Source of the DNA: an uncultured Pelagibacteraceae bacterium | GTDB taxonomy: Bacteria; Pseudomonadota; Alphaproteobacteria; Pelagibacterales; Pelagibacteraceae | Assembly: GCA_902624075.1 (NCBI GenBank) | Contig: CACNWC010000005.1 | Span: forward strand, 7,501 to 68,391 | Direction: 5' to 3' | DNA length: 60,891 nucleotides | Part shown: positions 20,547 to 30,062 of the stretch, piece by piece | Layout of the letters: every line of letters starts with the position of its first letter | How positions within the stretch are numbered: position 1 is the stretch's first letter | Notes under the pieces: model-generated | Told to the model about the DNA's origin: nothing | Databases searched by the model: none | What the model saw: the letters and a program-made list of their open reading frames with translations, nothing else | Translations under genes and position numbers: made by a program

Positions 20547-21280
20547 CAGGATTTATATTCCATTATTTTTTTTATAGCTACAAAATCCTCTTCTGTATCA
20601 ACTCCGATAGGAGAAGATTTAGCAAGGGCTACGTTAATTTTTATCTTATTATCTATTGCTCTAAGTTGCTCTAGCTTATATTTAATTTCATTGATTGTTT
20701 GTTTATAGTTGATGAACTCTTTTAAGGTTTCTTTTTTATAACAGTATATCCCTAAATGATGATAAATATTTTTATCTTTTTTGTTAATTTTTCTTACGAA
20801 ATTGATTGCTTCAGGAAAATTTGATTTGTTTAATTCATTTTTTGTTTTTACTTTAACTACATTTTTATTTTCTAATTTTGCCTTATTATCAATTTTGGAT
20901 GCTAAAGTTCCTAATTGTGAGTCATTTCTTGTCATTTGATTATTTAAATTTTTAATATCATCTATATTCATGAGAGGTTCATCACCTTGTAAGTTCATTA
21001 CTAAATCAATATTTGAATTACTAAATTTTTCTAAGGCTTCATAAATTCTATCTGTACCAGTTTTGTGAGAATTTTTTGTCAAAATTGCTTGACCACCATT
21101 TTTTTTAACGTCTTCAATAATCTCTAGATCTTCAGTTGCAACTATAACCTCTCCAATATTTGCCTCCTCTGCTCTTCTATAAACATGAGAAATAATAGAT
21201 AATCCATTAATTTTTAACAATGGCTTACCTGGCAACCTGGTAGCTGCTAATCTTGAGGGAATTATTACTAATGTTTTCAT
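20546..21280 (-). CDS. kdsB: 3-deoxy-manno-octulosonate cytidylyltransferase (CMP-Kdo synthetase)
   Basis: A 244-aa enzyme that activates Kdo for lipopolysaccharide core synthesis. Motifs: IIPSRLAATRLPGKPL at the N-terminus, VATEDLEI, and NLQGDEPLM. Normal length for the family. Together with the arabinose-5-phosphate isomerase and Lpt genes near 26-28 kb it shows that the organism makes Kdo-containing LPS. It is the first gene of kdsB-pheA and is divergent from the cytochrome gene. Confidence 0.95.
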   Translation of the reverse strand: MKTLVIIPSRLAATRLPGKPLLKINGLSIISHVYRRAEEANIGEVIVATEDLEIIEDVKKNGGQAILTKNSHKTGTDRIYEALEKFSNSNIDLVMNLQGDEPLMNIDDIKNLNNQMTRNDSQLGTLASKIDNKAKLENKNVVKVKTKNELNKSNFPEAINFVRKINKKDKNIYHHLGIYCYKKETLKEFINYKQTINEIKYKLEQLRAIDNKIKINVALAKSSPIGVDTEEDFVAIKKIMEYKS

Positions 21281-21395
21281 TGGTCTTTTTTATAGTTTAC
21301 TACAGCATAGATATAGATAGAGGCAAAATTATACATTAAATATATAAGCAATTTTTAATTTATAATGTTATACGTTCAAAACAATTTTTTATAAA

Positions 21396-21938
21396 ATGGA
21401 TTCTTTTGAAATAAATAAAATAGTTGCTGCAATATTGATGGTGGCACTTATAATAATTGGTATTAGTAAGCTTTCTAATGTGATATTTCATGTCGAAAAA
21501 CCTAAAACTCCAAGTTATTCTATAGATGTGGAGCAAGCAGTTGTGAGTAGTTCACAATCGAGCTCAGAAACACTAGAAGAGAAAATTGATTTAGTTGCTT
21601 TAATGGCAATGGGAGATATTTCTACAGGAGAAAAAGTTTTTAAAAAATGTGCAGCTTGTCACTCGATTAATAAAGGAGGAAAAAATAATATTGGTCCTGC
21701 GTTATATAATGTTGTTGGAAGACAAGTTGGATCCATAACTGATTATAAATATTCTAAAGCACTTTCTGAATATAAAAAAGAATGGACTTTTGAAGAATTA
21801 AATGGGTACTTAATAAAGCCTGCAAAATGGATCAAAGGAACCAAAATGGCTTTTGCCGGACTAAGAAAAGAGAAAGATAGAGCCTCTGTTATCTTATATT
21901 TAAATCAAAATTCTGATAACCCATTACCATTACCTTAA
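21396..21938 (+). CDS. cycM: Membrane-anchored c-type cytochrome (cytochrome c552/CycM type)
   Basis: A 180-aa protein: residues about 10-27 (IVAAILMVALIIIGISKL) form an uncleaved N-terminal anchor, then a Ser/Glu-rich linker, then a class-I cytochrome c domain with the haem motif CAACH at about residue 86 and the distal Met in GTKMAFAGL. Such anchored cytochromes carry electrons from complex III to the cytochrome oxidase in Alphaproteobacteria. It is a single gene, divergent from kdsB, and ends 9 nt inside convergent argF. A -10-like TATAAT at 21361-21366 is a promoter candidate. Confidence 0.92.
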   Translation: MDSFEINKIVAAILMVALIIIGISKLSNVIFHVEKPKTPSYSIDVEQAVVSSSQSSSETLEEKIDLVALMAMGDISTGEKVFKKCAACHSINKGGKNNIGPALYNVVGRQVGSITDYKYSKALSEYKKEWTFEELNGYLIKPAKWIKGTKMAFAGLRKEKDRASVILYLNQNSDNPLPLP

Positions 21939-22859
21939 TTTTCCAAAAATATATAAAAGTATAGATTTTTGTACATGAACTCTATTTAGAGCCTGTTGCC
22001 ATACTTTAGATTTTTTACTAGAAAAAATTTTATCATCTACCTCTTTACCTCTAGGTAAGCAATGGAGAAAAATACAATCTTTTTTTGCAAAACCCATCAA
22101 TTTTTTATCAATTTTAAATTTTTTAAAATACTTTAATTTTTTAGCTTTATTAACTTTGTCATTCATCGATATTACTTTGTCTGAAAAAATTACGTCAGCA
22201 TTAGCTGTGGCTTTTCTTGGATCTTCATAAATAGAAATTTTATTATTGTTTCTTTTAATGTAATTTAGGACTTTTTTTTTGGGTTGATAATTTTTTGGAC
22301 AACCAATATTAAGTTTAAAAGAAAACTTAATAGAAGCTGAAACCAAAGAATTTAAAACATTATTGCAATCTCCAATCCAAGTAATATTAAGTTTTGAAAT
22401 TGGTTTTTTTTTTATCTCTTCAACTGTAAAAATGTCAGATAAAATTTGAGTAGGATGAGATGATGGGCTCAAACCATTTATAATTGGTATCGATAGATAT
22501 TTTCTGAACTCTTCTAATTTTTTATCATCATTAGTTCTTAACATAAAAGCATTGCCGAAATTAGATAATATTTTTGCAGTATCCTCAATACTTTCTGCAC
22601 CTTTCGACAAATGCAATTCATCCGGTCTAAGAGTTAATGTACTTCCACCAAGTTGTTTAATTGCCAAATAAAAACTCAATCTTGTTCTAAGACTAGATTT
22701 TTCAAACATTTGTATTAATAATTTGCCTTTCAGTGGATAACCATTGTCGACTTCTAAAGGATTTAATTTTTTTCTTAGGTTTTTTCTTCTTTTTGCATCT
22801 ACCAAAATTTTTCGTAAATCTTTTATTGAGATGTCCTTAAGATCAATAAAATGTTTCAT
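21930..22859 (-). CDS. argF: Ornithine carbamoyltransferase
   Basis: A 309-aa enzyme making citrulline from ornithine and carbamoyl phosphate. The carbamoyl-phosphate loop is SSLRTRLSF, where most family members have STRTR, so the second position is Leu. The ornithine-side motif HCLPRG is intact, with HPTQILSD in between. Its ATG overlaps the argD stop by 1 nt. It works with ArgJ, ArgB and ArgD, all encoded in this window. Confidence 0.95.
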   Translation of the reverse strand: MKHFIDLKDISIKDLRKILVDAKRRKNLRKKLNPLEVDNGYPLKGKLLIQMFEKSSLRTRLSFYLAIKQLGGSTLTLRPDELHLSKGAESIEDTAKILSNFGNAFMLRTNDDKKLEEFRKYLSIPIINGLSPSSHPTQILSDIFTVEEIKKKPISKLNITWIGDCNNVLNSLVSASIKFSFKLNIGCPKNYQPKKKVLNYIKRNNNKISIYEDPRKATANADVIFSDKVISMNDKVNKAKKLKYFKKFKIDKKLMGFAKKDCIFLHCLPRGKEVDDKIFSSKKSKVWQQALNRVHVQKSILLYIFGKLR

Positions 22860-24037
22860 TATTTATATGTCTTGCATACTTTATAAAAAATCTCAATTGC
22901 TTGATCAATTTCATTTTTTTTAACATTTAATGGTGGAAGAACTCTAATTACGTTTTCAGCTGCTCTTATTGTAAGCAATTTGTTTTCCATGAGTTTCTTA
23001 ATGAAATTTGTTTGATCTTTGTATAATTGCAAACCAATTAAAAAACCTCTGCCTCTTACCTCTTTAATTATATTAGGAAAATCTTCTTTAAGCTGATTAA
23101 GTTTTTCATGAAAATATAGAGAATTTTTTTTAACATTTTTCAAAAAACTTTTTTTTCCTATTATGTCCATTACAGTTGAACCAATTTTCATTGCTAAAGG
23201 ATTTCCTCCAAAAGTTGATCCGTGAGTTCCAGGTGTCATTCCAGAGGCAACTTTTTTATTCATTAAAACAGCACCTAATGGAAATCCCCCTCCAATACCC
23301 TTGGCTATAGGAACTATATCTGGTTTTACTTTAGATCTTTCAAATGCAAAAAAATCACCACTTCGCCCAACTCCACACTGAACTTCATCTAAAATCAGTA
23401 ATATTTTTTTTTCGTTGCAAATTTTTCTCAAATATCTAAGACATTTGTCAGGTATAGTTTTAATTCCCCCCTCACCCATTATAGTTTCAACCATAATTGC
23501 TGCTGTGCTTTTATTAATTTTATTTCTTATATTTGGAAATCTTGGTTTGGAATTTCTAAATTTAATGTGATCAAATCCTGGGACTTTAGGTCCAAAACCC
23601 TCTGTCATTTTTTTCGATCCACTCGCAAAAATAGCTGCTATTGTTCTTCCATGAAATGAATTTTTAATACATAAAATTCGATTTTTTTTAGGTTTTCCTT
23701 TTGAATAGAAATATCTTCTAGCAACTTTGATAGCAGCCTCAGTTGCCTCGGCACCTGAGTTTTGGAACATTACATAATCTGCGAATGTTTTCCTTACTAT
23801 CTTTTTAGCCAACTCTTCCCCCTCAGGTATAGTAAAAGCGTTAGACACATGCCATATTTTCTTAGCCTGAGTGTTTAAAGCTTTTATTAATTTAGGATTT
23901 GCATGACCCAAACTATTCACAGCAATTCCAGAGCAAAAATCTAAATATTTTGAACCATTGGTTGAATAGAGATAAGCTCCCATTCCTCTTTTAAAGGAAA
24001 TTTTTTTTCGATTATAATTTTTTAATAAGTAACTCAT
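22859..24037 (-). CDS. argD: Acetylornithine aminotransferase
   Basis: A 392-aa class-III PLP aminotransferase. Signatures: NSGAEATEAAIKVARRY, the cofactor aspartate in LILDEVQCGVGRSG, and the PLP lysine in PIAKGIGGGFPLGA. TPGTHGSTFGGNPLA follows. Many members also act as succinyl-DAP aminotransferase, which would supply the DapD-DapE lysine branch encoded near 55 kb; this dual use is inferred. First gene of argD-argF, divergent from gcrA across about 160 nt. Confidence 0.95.
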   Translation of the reverse strand: MSYLLKNYNRKKISFKRGMGAYLYSTNGSKYLDFCSGIAVNSLGHANPKLIKALNTQAKKIWHVSNAFTIPEGEELAKKIVRKTFADYVMFQNSGAEATEAAIKVARRYFYSKGKPKKNRILCIKNSFHGRTIAAIFASGSKKMTEGFGPKVPGFDHIKFRNSKPRFPNIRNKINKSTAAIMVETIMGEGGIKTIPDKCLRYLRKICNEKKILLILDEVQCGVGRSGDFFAFERSKVKPDIVPIAKGIGGGFPLGAVLMNKKVASGMTPGTHGSTFGGNPLAMKIGSTVMDIIGKKSFLKNVKKNSLYFHEKLNQLKEDFPNIIKEVRGRGFLIGLQLYKDQTNFIKKLMENKLLTIRAAENVIRVLPPLNVKKNEIDQAIEIFYKVCKTYK

Positions 24038-24199
24038 TTTTAAAAACTTTTTATTAGTAAAATAATTAAATACAAGTTAGGATTGTATATCTTTATATTT
24101 TACTCATTGTTAATAACATCAATTTATATCTTGTTTTTCTCTTACTAATGTCAGTATATTGTATTTAATTTAATCTTTAACACATTATATAGTTATAGA

Positions 24200-24694
24200 A
24201 TGAGTTGGACAGAAGAAAAAGTAGCAAAGTTAAAAGAACTTTGGGGAAAAGGCAATACAGCAAGCCAAATTGCAGAAATTATAGGTGGTATAAGTAGAAA
24301 TGCAGTAATTGGAAAAGCGCATAGATTAAATTTATCTGCAAAAATTAAAACCAGAACCGCAACATCAAATGAAAGTTTTGAAAACTCAATATTAAATAAA
24401 AACGCGAAAATTAAGAGAGGAAGAAGAAGTAGATTTAAATCCTTAATTATTGAAAAAGATTTTGAGCCTGAAAATCCAAAACAATTAGAAGAATTGGATG
24501 AAAATTCGTGTAAGTGGCCCATAGGTCATCCGAATGAAAGTGATTTTTATTTTTGTGGCAGATCTTCTTTGAAAGATTTTTCATACTGCAAATTACACCT
24601 GCTTTATGCTTATCAACCTAAGGGTAAAAAAGATGATAGTTCAGAAAAAGAAGAAGTACCAGATTTCATAGAAAAAAAAATTAAAACTGGATAG
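24200..24694 (+). CDS. gcrA: GcrA-family cell-cycle regulator
   Basis: A 164-aa alphaproteobacterial transcription factor that in Caulobacter works with sigma-70 at promoters methylated by CcrM. The N-terminal helix-turn-helix region (MSWTEEKVAKLKELWGKGNT, then ASQIAEIIGGISRNAVIGKA) is very well conserved. The C-terminal domain (about 100-150) keeps CKWPIGHP and the cysteines in FYFCGRSS and YCKLHL. I saw no GANTC in the 160 nt upstream, so autoregulation by methylation is not suggested. It is a single gene between divergent argD and a convergent reductase. Confidence 0.94.
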   Translation: MSWTEEKVAKLKELWGKGNTASQIAEIIGGISRNAVIGKAHRLNLSAKIKTRTATSNESFENSILNKNAKIKRGRRSRFKSLIIEKDFEPENPKQLEELDENSCKWPIGHPNESDFYFCGRSSLKDFSYCKLHLLYAYQPKGKKDDSSEKEEVPDFIEKKIKTG

Positions 24695-24714
24695 GATAAA
24701 TTTATAAAAGTAAT

Positions 24715-25686
24715 CTAATCGTTCTCTAAAGAATTATATTTATCAGTTGAATACTGACCTCCATCTTTCCACATATAACAATACTTTTTTACCTCTTCAT
24801 CAAATTTTCTCGTACTCGGAGAACCTATGTCAAAATTTGTTTGATAATTTCCTGAGCTAATATTGTCATATTTAAGAAGTTTCAATTGGTCAACTGTCAA
24901 TAAAGGTTTTGGAAATAATTGAAAAAATCTCGCACTAAATTTAGCGATTGATAAGGGAAAAGGTAATAGAATTCTTTTTTTATTTAATAAATTTAAAAGT
25001 TTTATCAAAATTTCTTTGAACGTTATAATTTCTGGTCCAATACATTCAATTATTTTTGAATTTATATTTTTTGATAAAATAAATGTAATAATTTCAGACA
25101 AATCAGAACAATGAATTGGCATAAATTTTGTTTTTCCAAAATAATAAATTGGGAAAAAGGGCAAACGATTTAGCAAAGTCATTAAATTTGTGGTAAAATT
25201 GTCATCAACAGAATAAACAACCGAAGGCCTTAAGATTGTTGCAGATGGAAAATGTTTAAAAATAAGTCTTTCACCTTCCAATTTACTTTTAGCATATTTT
25301 GAGTCTACAGCATCATTAACACCCAAAGCTGATAAATGAATAAAACTTTTTAAATTATACTGTTTAGCTAGTTTTGCTAATATTGATGGAAACTTTGTAT
25401 GTACATTTTGAAAGGTGTTTCCCTTTTTTTGTTCGAACAAAATTCCAATTAAATTTATGCAAATATCAGCTTTTTTTAAAAGTTCTCTTATTTTTTCTTC
25501 ATCATAAATATTTGCTTCAACAATATCAATAAACCCAGCATTTGCTTGTGTTTTAATTTTATAGCTTTTTTGATGAATATTTCTTGTAACCACAGTTACT
25601 CTGTAGTTATTTTTGGTCAACTTTCTAATTAGATTTCTTCCAATTTGACCGCTGCCGCCAAAAATTAGACAATTTTTTACTTTCAT
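24715..25686 (-). CDS. NAD(P)-binding SDR protein, NDUFA9 / complex I assembly-like
   Basis: A 323-aa atypical short-chain dehydrogenase. The N-terminal Rossmann motif is IFGGSGQIGRNLIRKL; then come DICINLIGILFE, FIHLSALGVN, and YAKSKLEGE, the active-site YxxxK. This pattern is that of the mitochondrial complex I subunit NDUFA9 and its alphaproteobacterial relatives. It is likely to bind NADPH structurally or act in quinone-linked metabolism; the substrate is unknown. It ends 20 nt from the convergent gcrA and starts 17 nt from divergent rnd. Confidence 0.85.
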   Translation of the reverse strand: MKVKNCLIFGGSGQIGRNLIRKLTKNNYRVTVVTRNIHQKSYKIKTQANAGFIDIVEANIYDEEKIRELLKKADICINLIGILFEQKKGNTFQNVHTKFPSILAKLAKQYNLKSFIHLSALGVNDAVDSKYAKSKLEGERLIFKHFPSATILRPSVVYSVDDNFTTNLMTLLNRLPFFPIYYFGKTKFMPIHCSDLSEIITFILSKNINSKIIECIGPEIITFKEILIKLLNLLNKKRILLPFPLSIAKFSARFFQLFPKPLLTVDQLKLLKYDNISSGNYQTNFDIGSPSTRKFDEEVKKYCYMWKDGGQYSTDKYNSLEND

Positions 25687-25703
25687 ATATATATATTTAA
25701 AAA

Positions 25704-26315
25704 ATGAATATTGATATTAAACTCCACAAAAGTGATTTACCAGATGATTTAAATTTAGGCAATGTAATAGCTGTTGATGGTGAATTTATGGGTCTTAATG
25801 TAAGTAGAGATCCACTCTGTTTAATTCAAATTTCATCTGGAAATAATGATGCACACATAGTTCAGCTTGATAGATCCAGCTACAAAGCTCCAAATTTAGT
25901 CAAAATTTTAGCTGATAAATCAGTAACTAAAATATTTCATTATGGTAGAGCTGATCTTGCTCACATTAAATATTATTTAAAAACTGAAACAAACAATATT
26001 TTAGATACTAAAATAGCTTCAAAACTTGCAAGATCATATTCAGATAATCATTCACTAAAAACTTTAATAAAAGAATTCATAAACGTAGACATCAGTAAAC
26101 AATTTCAAAACTCAGATTTTGGAGGTGAGCTTACTCCTGCTCAGTTAAAATATTGTGCTAATGATGTTATTTATTTACATAAAATTCACTCAGAATTAAA
26201 TAAAATTTTAGATAGAGAAAATAGATTAGAATTATATAAAAATTGTCTAAAATTTTTAAAAACTAGGATTGAACTGGATCTTGCTTTTTTTAAAGATGAT
26301 ATATGGGCACACTAA
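25704..26315 (+). CDS. rnd: Ribonuclease D-type 3'-5' exonuclease (short form)
   Basis: A 203-aa protein holding only the DEDDy exonuclease domain. Exo I is VDGEFMGL, Exo II FHYGRADLAHI, and Exo III YCANDVIYLH with the tyrosine-plus-aspartate pair. The HRDC domains of the E. coli enzyme are missing, as is common for the short alphaproteobacterial form. It should trim tRNA or other RNA 3' ends. It leads the long plus-strand run, 10 nt before the isomerase gene. Confidence 0.9.
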   Translation: MNIDIKLHKSDLPDDLNLGNVIAVDGEFMGLNVSRDPLCLIQISSGNNDAHIVQLDRSSYKAPNLVKILADKSVTKIFHYGRADLAHIKYYLKTETNNILDTKIASKLARSYSDNHSLKTLIKEFINVDISKQFQNSDFGGELTPAQLKYCANDVIYLHKIHSELNKILDRENRLELYKNCLKFLKTRIELDLAFFKDDIWAH

Positions 26316-26325
26316 AAGATAATTA

Positions 26326-27294
26326 ATGAAAAAAAATTTTGTTAAAATTGGAAAAAAAGTAATTGATCTTGAAATAGAGGCTTTAAAAAAAACAAAAAAC
26401 TCTATGGGAAAATCATTTAATGATGCAGTAGAAATAATAAGCAAATGTCAATCTAAAGTAATTCTTTGTGGTGTTGGTAAGAGTGGATTAATCGCATCTA
26501 AAATTTCAGCTACTTTGTCTTCTGTAGGGACACCGTCATTTTCAATTTCAGCTAGTGATAGTTCACATGGAGATCTAGGATCAATTTCTAAAAAAGATAT
26601 TTTAATTCTCATAAGCTATTCTGGTAATACTGTGGAGCTGAAAAATATTATACAATACGCTAATAGAAATAGAATCAAATTGATTGGTATAATGTCAAAA
26701 AAAAATTCTATTCTGTATAAAAATTCTAACGTTAAATTATTAATACCTGAAGTAAAAGAGTCTGGTTATGGAATTGTTCCAACTTCTAGTACAACTTCAC
26801 AATTAGCAATCGGAGATGCTATAGCTATTTCATTGATGCAACAAAAAAAATTCGGGAAGTTAGATTTTAAGAAATTTCATCCTTCTGGAAATTTAGGTAA
26901 TAAACTCAGAACTGTTGAAGATCTTATGATGGTAAAAGAAAAAATTCCTTTTATTGATGAAAATACCACTTTAGATAAAGCTATAAGATTTATTAATTTG
27001 AAGAAACTCGGGGTAGCAATTATTAGAAATAAAAAAAAGGAAACAACAGGAATATTTACTGATGGAGACATTAAAAGGACAATACAAAAAAATAAACAAA
27101 TAAAAGGTTTAATAATAAAATCTTTTATGTCTAAAAATCCAATTTCAATAAATAAAGATATGTTGGCAGTAAGAGCTGTTGAATTAATGAACAGAAAAAA
27201 AATTACAAGTTTATGTGTCCATAAAAATAAATTTAAAAAAAAAACTATTGGAATACTACATATTCATAACCTAACAAGCTCTGATATTATTTAA
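26326..27294 (+). CDS. kdsD: Arabinose-5-phosphate isomerase (KpsF/GutQ family)
   Basis: A 322-aa enzyme interconverting ribulose 5-phosphate and arabinose 5-phosphate, the first committed step to Kdo. The N-terminal SIS domain (about 40-175) has CGVGKSGLIASKISATLSSV, SHGDLGSI and SYSGNT. Two C-terminal CBS domains (about 205-320) follow, containing GIFTDGDIKR. It directly precedes lptC and lptB, as in many Gram-negatives, but no kdsC phosphatase lies between. Works upstream of KdsB encoded at 20.5 kb. Confidence 0.93.
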   Translation: MKKNFVKIGKKVIDLEIEALKKTKNSMGKSFNDAVEIISKCQSKVILCGVGKSGLIASKISATLSSVGTPSFSISASDSSHGDLGSISKKDILILISYSGNTVELKNIIQYANRNRIKLIGIMSKKNSILYKNSNVKLLIPEVKESGYGIVPTSSTTSQLAIGDAIAISLMQQKKFGKLDFKKFHPSGNLGNKLRTVEDLMMVKEKIPFIDENTTLDKAIRFINLKKLGVAIIRNKKKETTGIFTDGDIKRTIQKNKQIKGLIIKSFMSKNPISINKDMLAVRAVELMNRKKITSLCVHKNKFKKKTIGILHIHNLTSSDII

Positions 27295-27297
27295 TTA

Positions 27298-27933
27298 ATG
27301 AGAAACAAAAAAACCATAATTCAAATATCTCTAGTTTTGGTTTTAATACTAATTAACTTTGTTGTTTTTAATTTTTATTATCAGGCCAATTCTAAAAAAG
27401 GCCAAGTTGAAATCAATGAAAATAATTTAAAAAAAAAAAATATCGTAACAAGCAATAATGATATAATTGAAAATTTGAAGTATACCTCTAACAATACTCG
27501 AGGAGATAAATATGAATTATTCGCAGATTTTGGAGAAGCTAACCCAGATAACCCAAATATAATGTTTTTAACAAACGTAAAAGGAAGAATAATATCAAAA
27601 AATAAATCAGATGTATTGTTAGTTTCTAATTTTGCAAATTTTAACACAGAAACTTTTGAGACAACTTTTATAAAAAACGTAAAAATTACAAGACACGATG
27701 AAATTATAACAGGAAATGAACTATATTTAGTTTTAGATTTAGAAAATAGTGATCTTAAAGAAAATTTGAATAAAGAGAAAAATCTGCTTAGAATGTCACA
27801 GAATGTATCATTTAAAAAACCAGGGTATACTCTAAAAGCAGATATTGTTGAAATAGATTTAATAACTAAAAATTTAAAAATTTATATGGAAAATAGTATA
27901 AAAAAAGTAACCGCAACAAGTGTATTAAAGTAA
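27298..27933 (+). CDS. lptC: LptC-family LPS export protein
   Basis: A 211-aa protein with an N-terminal membrane anchor (residues about 8-28, IIQISLVLVLILINFVVFNF) and a periplasmic beta-jellyroll-like region of the LptC/OstA type, recognisable by DNPNIMFLTNVKGRII, ITGNELYL and the repeating hydrophobic pattern. Assignment rests mainly on architecture and on position between kdsD and lptB. No separate lptA follows. The C-terminal half (about 130-205) could in principle cover part of the LptA role; this cannot be decided by eye. Confidence 0.75.
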   Translation: MRNKKTIIQISLVLVLILINFVVFNFYYQANSKKGQVEINENNLKKKNIVTSNNDIIENLKYTSNNTRGDKYELFADFGEANPDNPNIMFLTNVKGRIISKNKSDVLLVSNFANFNTETFETTFIKNVKITRHDEIITGNELYLVLDLENSDLKENLNKEKNLLRMSQNVSFKKPGYTLKADIVEIDLITKNLKIYMENSIKKVTATSVLK

Positions 27934-28713
27934 ATGAGTGTAATCAAAAAGTTTAGAATAACAAAAATTAAAAATAGTAAACCTTTAATCTCCCTAAGCA
28001 AAATTTCTTTATCTTTTAAAAAAAATCATTTAATTTTAGATAATATCTCTCTAGATATCTCGAAAGGACAAGTTATTGGATTATTGGGTCCAAATGGAGC
28101 TGGAAAATCAAGTATGATGAATTTGATTACTGGAGCTATAAAACCTAATTTTGGTAAAATAATTATTAATAACGAAGATATAACACAGTATCCAATTTAT
28201 ATAAGAACAAAAAAATTTAAAATTTCTTTTGTTCCTCAAATTGGTGGATTCTTTTCAGATCTTACAGCAGAAGATAACTTGAATGCTATTGGTGAAATAT
28301 TAATAAAAGACTTAAAAAGTAGAAAATTAAAAATTGAAGAATTAATTTCAAAATTTGAATTAGACGCAGTAAGGAAAGTTGAAGCGAAATTTTTAAGTGG
28401 TGGTATGAAGCGAAGACTTGTAATTAGTATGTCATTACTGGGTGATCCAGAGATACTTTTGATGGATGAACCTTTGGCTGCACTAGATCCTCAAACAATA
28501 CAAATGCTTCAAAATATCATTATTAAATTACAATCTGAATATAATCTAACAATTCTCATTACCGATCATCAGGCTAGAGATTTACTCGTTGTTTGTGATC
28601 GAGCTATAATACTATCAAACTCAAAAATCGTTGCTGAAGGAACACCTAATCAACTTATGCAAAATGAAAATGCTACTAAACATTATTTTGGAAGTAATTT
28701 TAAATTTAAGTAA
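27934..28713 (+). CDS. lptB: LPS export ABC transporter ATPase LptB
   Basis: A 259-aa ABC ATPase. Walker A is LLGPNGAGKSSMMNLITG, the Q-loop region VPQIGGFF, the signature LSGGMKRRL (LSGG), Walker B ILLMDEPLAALDP and the switch His in ITDHQARDLL. The ALDP and DHQARDLL patterns are typical of LptB. It starts immediately after the lptC stop. About 20 extra N-terminal residues precede the usual start; a downstream start is possible. Partners LptF and LptG are not in the window. Confidence 0.93.
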   Translation: MSVIKKFRITKIKNSKPLISLSKISLSFKKNHLILDNISLDISKGQVIGLLGPNGAGKSSMMNLITGAIKPNFGKIIINNEDITQYPIYIRTKKFKISFVPQIGGFFSDLTAEDNLNAIGEILIKDLKSRKLKIEELISKFELDAVRKVEAKFLSGGMKRRLVISMSLLGDPEILLMDEPLAALDPQTIQMLQNIIIKLQSEYNLTILITDHQARDLLVVCDRAIILSNSKIVAEGTPNQLMQNENATKHYFGSNFKFK

Positions 28714-28724
28714 AATCTTTTTCG

Positions 28725-30062
28725 GTGAAAAATATAATCTCAATAAATCACAAATTAAATAATTATAAAAAGAAAAATATAAAAGTTGATGGAGATAAAT
28801 CTCTAAGTATTCGGTTCATAATACTGTCATCTATTAGTAAAGGTAAATGTATTGCTACTAATATACTCAAATCTGAAGATGTAATTAGCGCTATTAAGAG
28901 TATAAAAAAATTAGGAATTAAAATTATAATAAAAAAGAGCAAATGTGAGGTGTATGGAAAAGGTCTTTTTGGATATTCCTACAAAAAAAATTTAATTTTA
29001 AATGCAGGTAATTCTGGAACTACTGCAAGATTATTATTATCAGTATTAGTTGACGCAAAAAAAAAAATTAAGATAACGGGTGACTCCTCTTTAAAAAAGA
29101 GAGACATGAACAGAATAATAGTACCCCTAAAAAAATTTGGTGTTAAATTTAAAAGTAACAATGGTAAACTTCCAGTATATACAAGTGGATCAAAATTATT
29201 AAGACCAATAAATTTTTATGAACATTTAGGTTCTGCACAGTGTAAATCTGCAGTAATGATTGCAGCGCTAAAAACTTTTGGGGTTACAAATATAAAAAGT
29301 CTTCCCTCAAGAGATCATACTGAAATAATGTTTAGGCATGTTTTAAAAGTTCCAATTATTATAAAAAAGAAAAAAAATTACGAATTAATTAAGATAAAAG
29401 GTCTTAATGAATTTAAGTCATTCAATTATAAAATTCCAGGTGATATATCTTCAGCATCTTTTTTTATAGTTCTAACTTTACTATCTAAGAATAAATCACT
29501 ACTAATTAAAAATGTTAATGTAAATCCTTCAAGAACAGGGATCATCAAAATTCTAAATTTAATGGGAGCAAAAATAAAATTTATAAATAAAAAAAAATAT
29601 AAAGGTGAAAATATTGCAGATATTTTTGTGAGGTCAGCAAAAAAGTTAAAATCTATTAATTTGAGTCCTAAACTAAATAGCTCTGCTATTGATGAGTTTT
29701 TATTAATTTTTTTAGTGGCATCCAAGTGTAATGGAGTAAGTATATTTAAAAATTTATCTGAATTAAATAAAAAGGAATCTAAAAGATTAAATTGGGGATT
29801 TAAAATCTTAAAACTTATTGGTGTTAAAACAAAAAGGTTAAATACTCATGGAATTAAAATTTATGGAAAACCTAAATTGAATTTAAATAAAACGTATATA
29901 ATTAAAAATTATTTAAAAGATCACAGAGTATTTATGGTATCAGTTATAGCTGCTCTTAGCTTAGGAGGAAGTTGGAAAATACACGACTCAGACTCATACA
30001 AAACTTCTTTTCCTGCTTTTATCAAAATTTTAAAAAATTTAGGAGCAAAAATAAATGAATAA
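28725..30062 (+). CDS. aroA: 3-phosphoshikimate 1-carboxyvinyltransferase (EPSP synthase)
   Basis: A 445-aa shikimate-pathway enzyme with a GTG start at 28725, 11 nt after lptB. Motifs: DGDKSLSIR (phosphate-binding Lys and Ser), LNAGNSGTTARLLL, SAQCKSAVMIA, PGDISSASFF, IDEFLLIFLVA, NKKESKRL and DHRVFMVSVIAALS. The NSGTTARLL form differs from the NAGTAMRPL of E. coli-type enzymes. The gene ends 8 nt inside cmk; aroA-cmk-rpsA-ihfB is a conserved order in Proteobacteria. Confidence 0.95.
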   Translation: MKNIISINHKLNNYKKKNIKVDGDKSLSIRFIILSSISKGKCIATNILKSEDVISAIKSIKKLGIKIIIKKSKCEVYGKGLFGYSYKKNLILNAGNSGTTARLLLSVLVDAKKKIKITGDSSLKKRDMNRIIVPLKKFGVKFKSNNGKLPVYTSGSKLLRPINFYEHLGSAQCKSAVMIAALKTFGVTNIKSLPSRDHTEIMFRHVLKVPIIIKKKKNYELIKIKGLNEFKSFNYKIPGDISSASFFIVLTLLSKNKSLLIKNVNVNPSRTGIIKILNLMGAKIKFINKKKYKGENIADIFVRSAKKLKSINLSPKLNSSAIDEFLLIFLVASKCNGVSIFKNLSELNKKESKRLNWGFKILKLIGVKTKRLNTHGIKIYGKPKLNLNKTYIIKNYLKDHRVFMVSVIAALSLGGSWKIHDSDSYKTSFPAFIKILKNLGAKINE

